NCBI GenBank assembly: GCA_016288055.1
Contig: JAEEXZ010000002.1
Span: forward strand, 1 to 64,000
Source: Bacteroidales bacterium
GTDB taxonomy: Bacteria > Bacteroidota > Bacteroidia > Bacteroidales > UBA932
DNA length: 64,000 nt
Reading direction: 5' to 3'
The notes beneath the pieces are model-generated. The model did no database searches. It was given only the letters and a program-made list of their open reading frames with translations, and was not told the DNA's origin. Position 1 is the stretch's first letter. Every line of letters starts with the position of its first letter. Position numbers and translations under genes: made by a program. Below, in pieces: positions 6,937 through 15,357 of the stretch.

Positions 6937-7785
6937 ATGAATACAATCTGGATAGTTTTACCGATTCTTACCCTCCTGATGTTCGACCTGGGCCTTACGC
7001 TTCGCCTGGAAGATTTTGGCAAAGTGTTCCGTCACCCCTGGCCCATCGCCGTGGCCCTTTTCGGGCAGTTGGTCATCCTTCCCGCCATCGCACTGGGGCT
7101 GGGATACTTGTTCCACCTCCCTCCGGTGTTCTTCATCGGCCTGGTCCTCATCGCCTGCTGTCCCGGCGGCAGTTCCTCCAACGTATTCTCCAAGCTGGCC
7201 GGCGGCGACGTAGCCCTTTCCGTGAGCCTTACCGCCCTCAGCTCCATCATAACGCTGGTGACTATTCCCTTCATCATGAGCTGGGCCACCCAGCTTGTCG
7301 GTGAATCCGTGGGCATCACCCTTCCTGTGGGAAACCTCATCAAGCAGAACCTGGTGCTCATGCTGGTTCCCGTGCTGCTGGGCGTGGGCATGCACTATGC
7401 TTTCCCCAAGGGCGCCGAAAAGACGGACAAAGTGCTTTCCAAGCTGGCTTTCCCCCTGCTGCTGGTCCTTATCACCGTCTTTTATATCCAGCACAGCCAT
7501 ACCATCCTGGAGAACATCGGCACGCTGGGCGTTTGCGTGACGCTCCTCATTCTGCTTGCCATCGGTGCTTCCAACCTCCTTTCCCATCTGGTGAAAAACA
7601 GCCCCCAGCAGCGCCGTACCGTTATTATTGAAGTAGGTATGCAGAACGCCGCCCAGGCCATTGCCATCGCCTCCAGTCCCCTCGTATTTGCCAGCGAAGA
7701 GATGGCCATCCCCGCCATCCTGTATTCGCTCATGATGAATATCGTCCTTCTCAGTTATCTGGCGTGCTTGAAAATCTTTTCATAG
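6937..7785 (+). CDS. bile acid:sodium symporter (BASS) family transporter
   Basis: 282 aa from the ATG at 6937. Nine or ten hydrophobic helices with BASS hallmarks: LIACCPGGSSSNVFSKLAGG followed by DVALSVSLTALSSIITLVTIP, and the later IIEVGMQNAAQAIAIAS (GMQN motif of the second crossing helix). The family cotransports organic anions with Na+; substrates range from bile acids to pantoate and sulfated steroids, so no specific one is assigned. The mntP-like gene begins inside its last codons. Confidence 0.85.
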   Translation: MNTIWIVLPILTLLMFDLGLTLRLEDFGKVFRHPWPIAVALFGQLVILPAIALGLGYLFHLPPVFFIGLVLIACCPGGSSSNVFSKLAGGDVALSVSLTALSSIITLVTIPFIMSWATQLVGESVGITLPVGNLIKQNLVLMLVPVLLGVGMHYAFPKGAEKTDKVLSKLAFPLLLVLITVFYIQHSHTILENIGTLGVCVTLLILLAIGASNLLSHLVKNSPQQRRTVIIEVGMQNAAQAIAIASSPLVFASEEMAIPAILYSLMMNIVLLSYLACLKIFS

Positions 7786-8339
7786 CGGTGGCCCTGGCCA
7801 TGGACTGCTTCGCGGTCTCGGTGGTGTGTGCCGTCATCCTGCGGCGCCGCGCCACCGGCATCATGTTGCGACTGGCCTTCCTGTTCGGGCTGTTCCAGGC
7901 CCTGATGCCCCTGCTGGGCTGGGCGCTCACAACGCGCTTCAGCGCACAGATACAGGCCTATGACCATTGGATTGCCTTCGCCATGCTGGCCTTCATCGGC
8001 GGCAAGATGATATGGGATTCCTTCAAAGAAGAAAACGAATCCTCCCTGAATCCGCAAGAATGGTTTACGGGCATCCTTCTGGCTGTGGCTACCAGCATCG
8101 ACGCCCTCGCCGTAGGCATCACCTACGCCTGCACCGGATATGACTCGCTGCAGAGCCTCTCGTTACCTCTTGTTATCATCGGCCTGGTCTCTTTCGCCCT
8201 CAGCGTCACGGGCTATCTCCTGGGCGTCCGCTTCGGGGAGAAGGTGAACGAAAAAGTCCACCCCGAACTTCTGGGCGGACTCATTCTCCTTTTTATCGGC
8301 CTGCGCATCCTCGCGGAGCATCTGGGCCTTATATCTTAA
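7764..8339 (+). CDS. mntP: MntP-like manganese efflux pump
   Basis: 191 aa, the normal MntP/YebN length, with six hydrophobic helices in two inverted repeats. The acidic membrane residues of the family are present in AMDCFAVSVVCA (repeat 1) and TSIDALAVGITYA (repeat 2), and GGKMIWDSF matches the conserved helix-3 region. Expected role is export of Mn2+. The start is a GTG at 7764 inside the preceding gene (22-nt overlap), so the start is less certain than the identity. No yybP-ykoY type riboswitch was recognised. It ends 11 nt into the convergent anmK gene. Confidence 0.85.
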   Translation: MLENLFIAVALAMDCFAVSVVCAVILRRRATGIMLRLAFLFGLFQALMPLLGWALTTRFSAQIQAYDHWIAFAMLAFIGGKMIWDSFKEENESSLNPQEWFTGILLAVATSIDALAVGITYACTGYDSLQSLSLPLVIIGLVSFALSVTGYLLGVRFGEKVNEKVHPELLGGLILLFIGLRILAEHLGLIS

Positions 8340-9402
8340 AGAGCATTCCTCCGATATTGTCCCTTTCTGCGCCGGTGACGGACTTCAGGCAGGAAGGCTG
8401 CCCCATCATGTAGAGCACGCCCAGGAAGGCGAAAATGAGCGCTTCCTTGTATTCGATGATGGCCGGCTCCGGGATGACGATATCGCATCCGCTGAGCGCG
8501 CGCATCCTCTCTATGAGGAATTTGTTGTAGGCGCCGCCGCCCGTCACCAGAAGGCTCTTTCCCGGGACCGTAACCTTTGCCAGCTGGCGGGCGCAGTGCT
8601 CGTAATAGGTGCGGAGTGTATCCTCCAGCGAGAGGCCGGCGGCATCCAGGAGCGGGAACACGTTCAATTCCACCCATTCGCGGCCCAGGGACTTGGGCCA
8701 GGGACGGCTGTAATAATCCAGCGCGTCCAGTTTGTCTAAAAGGAGCCGATTCACCTGTCCCTTCGAGGCGATGACCCCGTCGCGGTCCATTTCCAGGCCG
8801 ATAGCCCTCGTGAAGCGGTTGATCACGTAATTCACCGGGGAGATGTCAAACGCAATGCGCTTGTCCCCCTGCCGGAAGGAGATGTTGGAGAACCCGCCGA
8901 TGTTAAGGCAGTAGTCGTACTGGCCGAAGAGCAGGTTGTCCCCTACCGGGACCAGGGGCGCGCCCTGGCCGCCCAGCATGATGTCCAGCCGGCGGAAATC
9001 CGACACCGTGGGGATCTTGGTGACCGCGGCGATGGCCGCCCCGTCCCCTATCTGGTACATGACTTTCTTCTGCGGCTCGTGGAAAACCGTGCTGCCGTGC
9101 GAGGCGATGATGTCCGGCTTTACGCCGAACTCCTCGATGAACTCGTTCACCCGTTCACCCAGCCACTGTCCGTAGGCGCTGTGGAAAGTGACGAACTCCA
9201 GGGCCGACATTTTCTGTACGTCCTGCCCCAGGGCTTTTTTCAGCGGGGCCGGATAGTCATACCCGCGGGCGCAGTCAATCCGGAAGGACCACTTACCGTC
9301 CTTACAGTCAAAGGTTGCGCAGCAGACGTCGAGCCCGTCAACGGATGTTCCGGACATGAGTCCGATGCAGCGGATGGGCAGTGAAGGATTCTGGATGTTC
9401 AT
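8329..9402 (-). CDS. anmK: anhydro-N-acetylmuramic acid kinase AnmK
   Basis: 357 aa, near the usual length. N-terminal phosphate-binding motif GLMSGTSVDGLDV (residues about 14-26) and GDGAAIAAVTKIPTVSDFR, GGQGAPLVPVGDNLLFG, LNIGGFSNIS and VTGGGAYN are family signatures (ASKHA fold). It phosphorylates 1,6-anhydroMurNAc (with ring opening) to MurNAc-6-phosphate in peptidoglycan recycling. The divergent operon starting 84 bp away encodes a NagZ-like hexosaminidase and a NamZ-type muramidase, so the two transcription units form one recycling locus. Confidence 0.93.
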   Translation of the reverse strand: MNIQNPSLPIRCIGLMSGTSVDGLDVCCATFDCKDGKWSFRIDCARGYDYPAPLKKALGQDVQKMSALEFVTFHSAYGQWLGERVNEFIEEFGVKPDIIASHGSTVFHEPQKKVMYQIGDGAAIAAVTKIPTVSDFRRLDIMLGGQGAPLVPVGDNLLFGQYDYCLNIGGFSNISFRQGDKRIAFDISPVNYVINRFTRAIGLEMDRDGVIASKGQVNRLLLDKLDALDYYSRPWPKSLGREWVELNVFPLLDAAGLSLEDTLRTYYEHCARQLAKVTVPGKSLLVTGGGAYNKFLIERMRALSGCDIVIPEPAIIEYKEALIFAFLGVLYMMGQPSCLKSVTGAERDNIGGMLFKI

Positions 9403-9455
9403 AACTTTTTTGAGTTTCTTTCGGTAAAATTATAAAAAAATTCAATCGAAAACAC

Positions 9456-9463
9456 TATTTTTG
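9456..9463 (+). promoter_or_regulatory. -7 box TATTTTTG for nagZ-namZ
   Basis: TAnnTTTG match 22 nt upstream of the ATG at 9486 in the space shared with divergent anmK. Confidence 0.5.
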
Positions 9464-9485
9464 CACGCGAATCCAAATAACTAAC

Positions 9486-10649
9486 ATGAAACGCTTAACC
9501 ACATTTTTCTTGTCCGTTGGGGCGCTGGTAGTTGCCCTGACGTCGTGCTGCGGAAACGCAGGAAAGCCGGCGGTGGACCCGGATGTCATTGAATCCCAGT
9601 TAAAACAGTTAACGCTCCGTGAAAAGGTGGGCCAGCTCTTTTGCGTGCGCCCGGAGGCCTTTGACGTAGCCCTGGAGTGGGACAATTACGCCAAAATCGC
9701 CACTTACCAGCTGCAGAAAGTCAACGAGCAGATGGTAAAGGTCAACGCAGAGTATCCCTGCGGAGGCATCATCCTTTTCGCACACAACATCAAGGACGAG
9801 GCACAGCTTTCCGCTTTCATGGAAAAGCTCAAGACCTTCAACGGTGATCCCCTCTTCTACATTGACGAGGAAGGCGGCCGCGTGGCCCGTATCGGCAACA
9901 ACGGTTCCTTCCCGGTGGAGCAGTTCCCCGCGATGGGCGAAATCGGCAAGACCGGAGATCCCAAGAATGCCTACAAAGTAGGTAAAACCATCGGCACGTA
10001 TCTTAAGAAATACGGCTTTGACGTGGACCTCGCTCCCGTGGCCGATGTCAATACCAATCCCAAGAACCCCGTCATCGGCAGCCGTTCCTTCTCCGACGAC
10101 CCTCAGGAGGCCGCCAAGATGGTGGTCCAGTGCGTCAAGGGGCTTGAAGACGCCGGCATCGCCGCCTGCGTGAAGCACTTCCCCGGACACGGAGACACCC
10201 AGACGGACAGCCACTTCGGCTACGCTTCCACCTCCAAGACCTGGGAGGAGATGCTTTCCTGCGAGATGATTACCTTCAAGGCCGCTATCGACAACGGTGT
10301 TCCCATGGTCATGACGGCCCATATAGGCACGCCCAATGTCACCGGAAACGAGATTCCTTCCACCGTGAACCCGGTGATTCTGCAGGAGAAACTGCGCGGC
10401 GAACTGGGCTTCGACGGTGTCATCATCACCGACGGTATGGCCATGGGCGCCATCACCCGCCAGTACACCAGCGGCGAGGCCGCCATCCTGAGCATCCTGG
10501 CCGGAGCCGACATTATCCTTGGTCCCAAGGATTTCATCGAAGCCTTTGACGCCGTGATGGCCGCCGTAGAAGCCGGCACCATTACCGAAGAGCGAATCGA
10601 CGAGAGCGTACGCCGCATCCTTACCCTCAAAGCCCAATTCCGCCAGTAA
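9486..10649 (+). CDS. nagZ: GH3 beta-N-acetylglucosaminidase lipoprotein (NagZ-like)
   Basis: 387 aa. The N-terminus has a hydrophobic run ending in LVVALTSC (lipobox), so it is probably lipid-anchored, unlike cytosolic E. coli NagZ. The GH3 barrel is complete: LREKVGQLF, PLFYIDEEGGRVAR, FDVDLAPVADVN, VIGSRSFSDDP, the catalytic-loop signature CVKHFPGHGDTQTDSH (His/Asp acid-base pair of the NagZ group) and nucleophile region ITDGMAM. It should remove GlcNAc from muropeptides. The next gene starts 1 nt after its stop and encodes a DUF1343 muramidase, whose activity would alternate with this one on glycan strands. Confidence 0.88.
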   Translation: MKRLTTFFLSVGALVVALTSCCGNAGKPAVDPDVIESQLKQLTLREKVGQLFCVRPEAFDVALEWDNYAKIATYQLQKVNEQMVKVNAEYPCGGIILFAHNIKDEAQLSAFMEKLKTFNGDPLFYIDEEGGRVARIGNNGSFPVEQFPAMGEIGKTGDPKNAYKVGKTIGTYLKKYGFDVDLAPVADVNTNPKNPVIGSRSFSDDPQEAAKMVVQCVKGLEDAGIAACVKHFPGHGDTQTDSHFGYASTSKTWEEMLSCEMITFKAAIDNGVPMVMTAHIGTPNVTGNEIPSTVNPVILQEKLRGELGFDGVIITDGMAMGAITRQYTSGEAAILSILAGADIILGPKDFIEAFDAVMAAVEAGTITEERIDESVRRILTLKAQFRQ

Positions 10650-10650
10650 G

Positions 10651-11847
10651 ATGAAAATGATCCGTACCATAGCCATGGCCCTGTGCGGCCTGGCAGCCCT
10701 TTCCTGCGCTGCGCAGGAAGAAGCTCCCGTCGTTCTGGGAGACGAACAGTTCGATGTCTATATGCCCCTTCTGGAAGGCCAGCGGGTTGCCATCTTCTCC
10801 AACCAGACCGGTCTTGTTGGCGGCGGCGAGGAGCACATCCTGGATGCCCTGCTTGCCAAGGGCGTGAATGTGACGGCCATCTTCTCCCCGGAGCACGGTT
10901 TCCGTGACCTGGCCGACGACGGCTCACACGTGGGAGACAGCGTAGAACCCCTCACCGGCGTTCCCATCCTGTCCCTTTACGGCGGTGCCGGCGGCATGCG
11001 TCCCACCGACGAGTCCATGGACATGTTCGACGTCCTCATCGTTGACATCCAGGACGTGGGCCTGCGTTTCTACACATACTATATCACCATGTGCCACCTG
11101 ATGGACGCCTGCGGCGCCAAGGGCAAGCACGTACTCCTGCTGGACCGTCCCAACCCGAACGGCCACTATGTGGACGGCCCCACGCTGGACATGTCCCTGA
11201 AGAGCGGCGTGGGTCATCTTCCCATTCCGGCCGTGCACGGTCTCACCCTCGGTGAACTGGCCCTGATGGCCCAGGGAGAAAAGTGGCTCAACGAGGGCAA
11301 CGACTGCAAACTCACCGTGGTCCCCTGCAAGAATTACACGCACCATACGCTCTACGAGCTTCCCGTACGTCCCAGCCCGAACCTGCCCAACATGCAGGCC
11401 ATCTACCTCTATCCGGCGCTCTGCCCCTTCGAAGGAACGGTGGTGAGCCTGGGCCGCGGAACGGACAAACCCTTCCAGCAGTACGGCCATCCGGCCCTTA
11501 ACGTGAAGTACAGCTATTCCTTCACTCCGGAGAGCGTCAAGGGATCCACCCATCCCCCGCTACTGGGTCAGGAATGCTTCGGCGTGGACCTGAGCCAGAT
11601 GCCCAAGGAGGAAATCTTCAAGCGCGGAATGGATCTCTCCTATGTCATCGACGCTTACACCTGCCTCAAGGAACAGGGCATGGAGATGGGCTTCTTCCGC
11701 CGTTTCTTTGACCTGCTGCTGGGCCAGCGCTACGTACGCGAAATGATTGAGGAAGGTGCCACTGCCGATGAAATCAAGGCTCGCTGGCAGCCGGATGTGG
11801 AAGCCTTCCTTGTTGCCAGGAAGCCCTATCTGCTGTACGAAGAATAA
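10651..11847 (+). CDS. namZ: DUF1343 exo-beta-N-acetylmuramidase (NamZ-type, GH171)
   Basis: 398 aa, family length. Signal peptide ends around LAALSCAAQ (possible lipobox LSC). DUF1343 landmarks: VAIFSNQTGL, VTAIFSPEHGFRD, GVPILSLYGG, DVLIVDIQDVGLRFYTYY, LLDRPNPNG, HGLTLGELALM and LYPALCPFEGT. DUF1343 enzymes (B. subtilis NamZ, Tannerella homologue) release MurNAc from non-reducing ends of peptidoglycan fragments. It directly follows the NagZ-like gene (1-nt gap), so the pair would alternately strip GlcNAc and MurNAc. The divergent anmK gene supports a recycling role, although MurNAc itself would need another kinase not seen here. Confidence 0.88.
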   Translation: MKMIRTIAMALCGLAALSCAAQEEAPVVLGDEQFDVYMPLLEGQRVAIFSNQTGLVGGGEEHILDALLAKGVNVTAIFSPEHGFRDLADDGSHVGDSVEPLTGVPILSLYGGAGGMRPTDESMDMFDVLIVDIQDVGLRFYTYYITMCHLMDACGAKGKHVLLLDRPNPNGHYVDGPTLDMSLKSGVGHLPIPAVHGLTLGELALMAQGEKWLNEGNDCKLTVVPCKNYTHHTLYELPVRPSPNLPNMQAIYLYPALCPFEGTVVSLGRGTDKPFQQYGHPALNVKYSYSFTPESVKGSTHPPLLGQECFGVDLSQMPKEEIFKRGMDLSYVIDAYTCLKEQGMEMGFFRRFFDLLLGQRYVREMIEEGATADEIKARWQPDVEAFLVARKPYLLYEE

Positions 11848-11849
11848 AA

Positions 11850-13520
11850 CTAGACGGGATCTACGTCTATGACGATATGGCCGGTGTATTTCCGGCTCTG
11901 CTCAAAAGCGGCCACGGTTTTTCCGAGGGCCGCTTTCTTTTCCACGAGGGTCTTGTCCCTGGGAAGGAGAATGTGGATTTCACGGAGGGGAAGGTCATGG
12001 CCGGGGGCGAAAGGGCCTTCGGCACGGATACCGGCTTCGCCAAGGGCGGCGGAGAGTTCCCGCGTCATTTTCAACAGCCTGTTTTCCAGCACGTCTTTCA
12101 CCTGCACTTTCACCATGCGGGTGTAGGGCGGATACGCGGCGACCCTGCGCTCCTCAAGCATGTGTTCCACGGGGCTCTGCCCGCTGGCGACGAGCCGGAA
12201 TACGGGATGGGAGGGTTCGCGGGTCTGGATGACCAGATGGGGACACATCGCGCGAAACTGCTCCAGGAGCTGGAAGGCGCGTTCATCGGCCCGGAAATCC
12301 TGGCGGGAGAGCATGCCGTCCCAGCTGACGAGCGCCACCATGCCCAGGTTTCGGCAGGAGAATCCGCGCGTGGCGGCGGTGCTGGCTATGTAAATGTCGT
12401 ATTCGTCGTCGGCGGGGCCCAGGTCCAGGTTGGCCACGCGCGCCGTAGGGAAATACTCCAGGACATTGTCTTCCACCCGGCGTCCCTGCTCATAGATGCG
12501 CTTCGGGGCCAGCAGCAGCACCTGCCGTCCCTCTTCCAGCGTCGTTTTCATAAGGGAGAGGAGCTTCAGGGAGAACGCGCCGGCCATCCCTCTCTTGCGG
12601 TACTCCGCGCCGATGTCGATGATTTCGATGGGGATGGCGGAGGGGCTGTTACCGCTTTCCACGGATGCAAAACGGCCACAGCGGGCATTGTACAGGGATT
12701 CCAGCGAAGGGGTGGGACTGGAGAGGATCACCTGTGCCCCGTGGATGCCGGCCAGCATGATGGCGCTTTCCCGCGCGTTGTAACGCGGCGCCGGGGCGTC
12801 CTGCTTGTAGGCCGGGTCGTGTTCCCGGTCCACGATGACAAGCCCCAGGTTCTGGAACGGCAGAAACAACGCGCTGCGCGTACCTACCACCATACAGGGC
12901 TGTCCCGTACGGAGTTTCTCGGCCACGGCCTTCTTTTTACCCGCCGTCATCTGGCTGTTGTACAGCATGGCGCCGGGGATTTCTTCCTCATGGCCCGTTT
13001 CGGGGACCAGCAGAAGCACGCTCTTCCCCTCTTCCAGCGTTTCCCGGGCCCGTTGCAACAGGATGTTCCGGGTAAGCGTTCCGTTCAGGAGAACAGTCTT
13101 GGTCTGGGTGCGGAGGGCACTTACGGCTGCCTCTTCTTCCGGCTTCAGTTCCGGCGCTTCCGGAAGGCCCGTATCCGGCAATTTGAGCCGTGACTTTCGG
13201 TTGTAGATGGAAGGACAGGCCACTTTATACACCTCTCCCAGGCTGCACAGGTAATAGGCCGCGAGAGCCCGCCAGAAGTCGATTTCACGGGCCGATATGG
13301 GAGCCAGGGCCTCTTCCACGGCCTCTACGGGCATTATGCGCGAAGGGTCCATCTGCGGCGTTACATCCACCCGGCTCACGCAGGCCGTATAAAACGCGTT
13401 GGCGAAAATGACGCGTACGCGGGAGCCCACTTCCACCTCCATTCCGTCCGGAAGGCGGTAAAACGGTTCCCACTCCAGTTTGAGCGGCAGAATCACCTGT
13501 ATATAGCGTTCATTGGCCAT
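11850..13520 (-). CDS. priA: PriA-like primosomal protein N' lacking ATPase and zinc motifs
   Basis: 556 aa, versus about 730-820 for normal PriA. PriA-specific segments are clear: the N-terminal 3'-DNA-binding region (YIQVILPL, VEVGSRVRVIFANAFYTACV), MVVGTRSALFLPFQNLGLVIVDREH (normally DEEH), YKQDAPAPRYNARESAIM, VILSSPTPSLESL, RGFSCRNLGMVALVSWDGML and the C-terminal AAYPPYTRMVKV. However, the Walker A GxxGSGKT is replaced by LLNGTLTRNILLQ, no CxxC zinc pairs exist, and the QxxGRxGR motif VI is missing (LLEQFRAMCPHLVIQ). The frame is intact throughout, so it is not an obvious pseudogene. Likely a DNA-binding, helicase-inactive primosome protein, adjacent to and divergent from parA. Confidence 0.82.
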   Translation of the reverse strand: MANERYIQVILPLKLEWEPFYRLPDGMEVEVGSRVRVIFANAFYTACVSRVDVTPQMDPSRIMPVEAVEEALAPISAREIDFWRALAAYYLCSLGEVYKVACPSIYNRKSRLKLPDTGLPEAPELKPEEEAAVSALRTQTKTVLLNGTLTRNILLQRARETLEEGKSVLLLVPETGHEEEIPGAMLYNSQMTAGKKKAVAEKLRTGQPCMVVGTRSALFLPFQNLGLVIVDREHDPAYKQDAPAPRYNARESAIMLAGIHGAQVILSSPTPSLESLYNARCGRFASVESGNSPSAIPIEIIDIGAEYRKRGMAGAFSLKLLSLMKTTLEEGRQVLLLAPKRIYEQGRRVEDNVLEYFPTARVANLDLGPADDEYDIYIASTAATRGFSCRNLGMVALVSWDGMLSRQDFRADERAFQLLEQFRAMCPHLVIQTREPSHPVFRLVASGQSPVEHMLEERRVAAYPPYTRMVKVQVKDVLENRLLKMTRELSAALGEAGIRAEGPFAPGHDLPLREIHILLPRDKTLVEKKAALGKTVAAFEQSRKYTGHIVIDVDPV

Positions 13521-13607
13521 AATAATCAGGCGAAATTACGAATAATCCCCCGAAATACCAACCCCGCAGCGGCCCGTTTGCGCATCGTAGAACTGCGTGG
13601 AACTTTT

Positions 13608-13640
13608 TTTGCATGAATCAGCGGAATTTTGTTATATTTG
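13608..13640 (+). promoter_or_regulatory. parA promoter, TTTG-N21-TATATTTG
   Basis: A -33 TTTG (13608-13611) and a -7 TATATTTG (13633-13640) with 21-nt spacing fit the Bacteroidales housekeeping promoter. The ATG of parA is 21 nt downstream. Confidence 0.65.
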
Positions 13641-13661
13641 TAAGTTAAATACAGTGTATCT

Positions 13662-14441
13662 ATGGGCAAAATCATCGCTATAGCCAATCAGAAAGGCGGC
13701 GTGGGAAAAACCACCACCGCCATCAACCTGGCTGCCTCCCTGGCCGTTCTTGAGAAGAACGTCCTCATCATCGACGCAGACCCTCAGGCCAACACCACTT
13801 CCGGCCTTAATTTCGACCCGGAGAACAGCGATCACCGTACCCTCTATGAGATTCTCATCGGCAAGCTCAACGCGTCCGACGCCCTCATCCAGACGGAACT
13901 GCCCAAACTGCACATGATTCCCTCCCACATCAATCTCGTGGGTGCAGAAATCGAACTGCTGGACGTCAAGGAGCGCGAGTCCATCCTCAAGAACGCCCTC
14001 GCTCCCATCAAGGACAACTACGACTATATCATCATCGACTGCTCCCCTTCCCTCGGCCTCATTACGGTGAACTGCCTCACGGCAGCAGATTCGGTCATGA
14101 TTCCCGTCCAGCCGGAATTCTTTGCCCTGGAAGGTCTTGCCAAACTCATCCAGACCATCCGTCTGGTACAGAACGGCATCAACCCGTCCCTCACCATCGA
14201 GGGCTTCGTAGTCACCATGTACGACGGCCGCACCAAGGTGCACAACCAGGTGGTCGCCCAGCTGCGGGACCACTTCACAGACATGGTGTTCCAGACGGTC
14301 ATCGCCCGCAGCATCCGCCTGTCGGAAGCGCCTTCCTACGGCAAGCCCATCATTCTGTACGATGTCATGAACAACGGCACTTCCAACTATCTCAACCTGG
14401 CCAAGGAAGTCCTGGACAAAAACGAAAACGCCAATGGCTAA
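13662..14441 (+). CDS. parA: chromosome partitioning ATPase ParA (Soj)
   Basis: 259 aa. Deviant Walker A IANQKGGVGKTTTAINLAAS (residues about 7-26), LIIDADPQANTTSGL, and Walker B region YDYIIIDCSPSLGLITVN. It binds nucleoid DNA as an ATP dimer and is stimulated by ParB to move origin-proximal parS complexes. It overlaps parB by 8 nt and leads a parA-parB-DUF5683-mltD operon, a common Bacteroidetes order. No parS-like 16-mer (TGTTnCACGTGnAACA) was seen in the window. Confidence 0.95.
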   Translation: MGKIIAIANQKGGVGKTTTAINLAASLAVLEKNVLIIDADPQANTTSGLNFDPENSDHRTLYEILIGKLNASDALIQTELPKLHMIPSHINLVGAEIELLDVKERESILKNALAPIKDNYDYIIIDCSPSLGLITVNCLTAADSVMIPVQPEFFALEGLAKLIQTIRLVQNGINPSLTIEGFVVTMYDGRTKVHNQVVAQLRDHFTDMVFQTVIARSIRLSEAPSYGKPIILYDVMNNGTSNYLNLAKEVLDKNENANG

Positions 14442-15357
14442 GCAGCAAGCACGTGGCCTGGGAAAGGGCCTGGGCGCCCTCCTGGGCGGTGAAGACCTCA
14501 CCGAACTCCGCAAGCCCGTCGGTTATATCAACAAGGAAGTAGTCACCAAGGCAGAGACGCCCAAAGACACTTCCGACGTTCTCCGTATTCCTGTAGATCT
14601 GATCGAGCCCAACCCCTACCAGCCCCGTATGTCCTTCGACAACGAAGCCCTTCAGGAGCTGGCTTCCTCCATCCGCACGCTGGGACTCATCCAGCCCATC
14701 ACCGTGCGCCGGAAAGGAGACAAATACCAGATTATCAGCGGTGAGCGCCGTTATCGCGCTTCCCTTCTTGCCGGAATGGACATGGTTCCGGCCTATATTC
14801 GTGACGCCTCAGAGCAGGGTATGCTCGAGATGGCCATCGTGGAGAACATCCAGCGCGAAAACCTGGACCCCATCGAAGTGGCCATGAGCTACCAGCGCCT
14901 CATGGAAGAGTGCCGTCTCACACAGGAGCAGATGGCAGACCGTGTTGGCAAGAAGCGCGCTTCCGTAGCCAATCAGCTGCGTCTTCTGAAGCTTCCCGCC
15001 AAAGTCCAGCACGACCTTAAGGTGGGGCTTGTGAGCGTAGGACACGCCAAGGTCCTGCTTGCCGTGGAAGACCCTGCCGTTCAGGAAATGCTCTGCGACC
15101 TTATTGTTAAGAACGGTCTTTCCGTACGCCAGCTGGAAGAAAAGGTGAAGGCCCTCGAGAAAGGTGAAAAGTCCACTAAAGCCGAAGAGCCCCAGGAACT
15201 TCCGGACATGTATTACCGCCTGCTGGAGAATGTGGGACGCTATTTCGGGGAGAACATCTCTCTCCGCCGCAGCCGCGACGGGAAGGGTTCCCTCACCATC
15301 AAGTTCGACTCGGACGCCCAGATGGAGCAGTTCCTCCAGGCATTGGACCAAAGATGA
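14434..15357 (+). CDS. parB: chromosome partitioning protein ParB (Spo0J)
   Basis: 307 aa. N-terminal GLGKGLGALLGG box (contacts ParA), then the CTP-binding/ParB-Srx domain IEPNPYQPR, IQPITVRRKGDKYQIISGERRYRA, ENIQRENLDPIEVA, followed by the helix-turn-helix LTQEQMADRVGKKRASVANQLRLL and a C-terminal dimerisation segment. All boxes of the ParB CTPase clamp are present. It binds parS and loads SMC. The start overlaps parA and the stop overlaps the DUF5683 gene by 4 nt. Confidence 0.95.
   Translation: MAKQQARGLGKGLGALLGGEDLTELRKPVGYINKEVVTKAETPKDTSDVLRIPVDLIEPNPYQPRMSFDNEALQELASSIRTLGLIQPITVRRKGDKYQIISGERRYRASLLAGMDMVPAYIRDASEQGMLEMAIVENIQRENLDPIEVAMSYQRLMEECRLTQEQMADRVGKKRASVANQLRLLKLPAKVQHDLKVGLVSVGHAKVLLAVEDPAVQEMLCDLIVKNGLSVRQLEEKVKALEKGEKSTKAEEPQELPDMYYRLLENVGRYFGENISLRRSRDGKGSLTIKFDSDAQMEQFLQALDQR

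Noticed and set aside
11850..13520. Frameshifted priA
   Set aside because: The frame is continuous and neighbouring motifs are in register; the missing motifs reflect true deletion or substitution, not a shift.
13521..13661. parS or oriC near parAB
   Set aside because: No TGTTnCACGTGnAACA-type site and no clustered DnaA boxes were seen around parAB.
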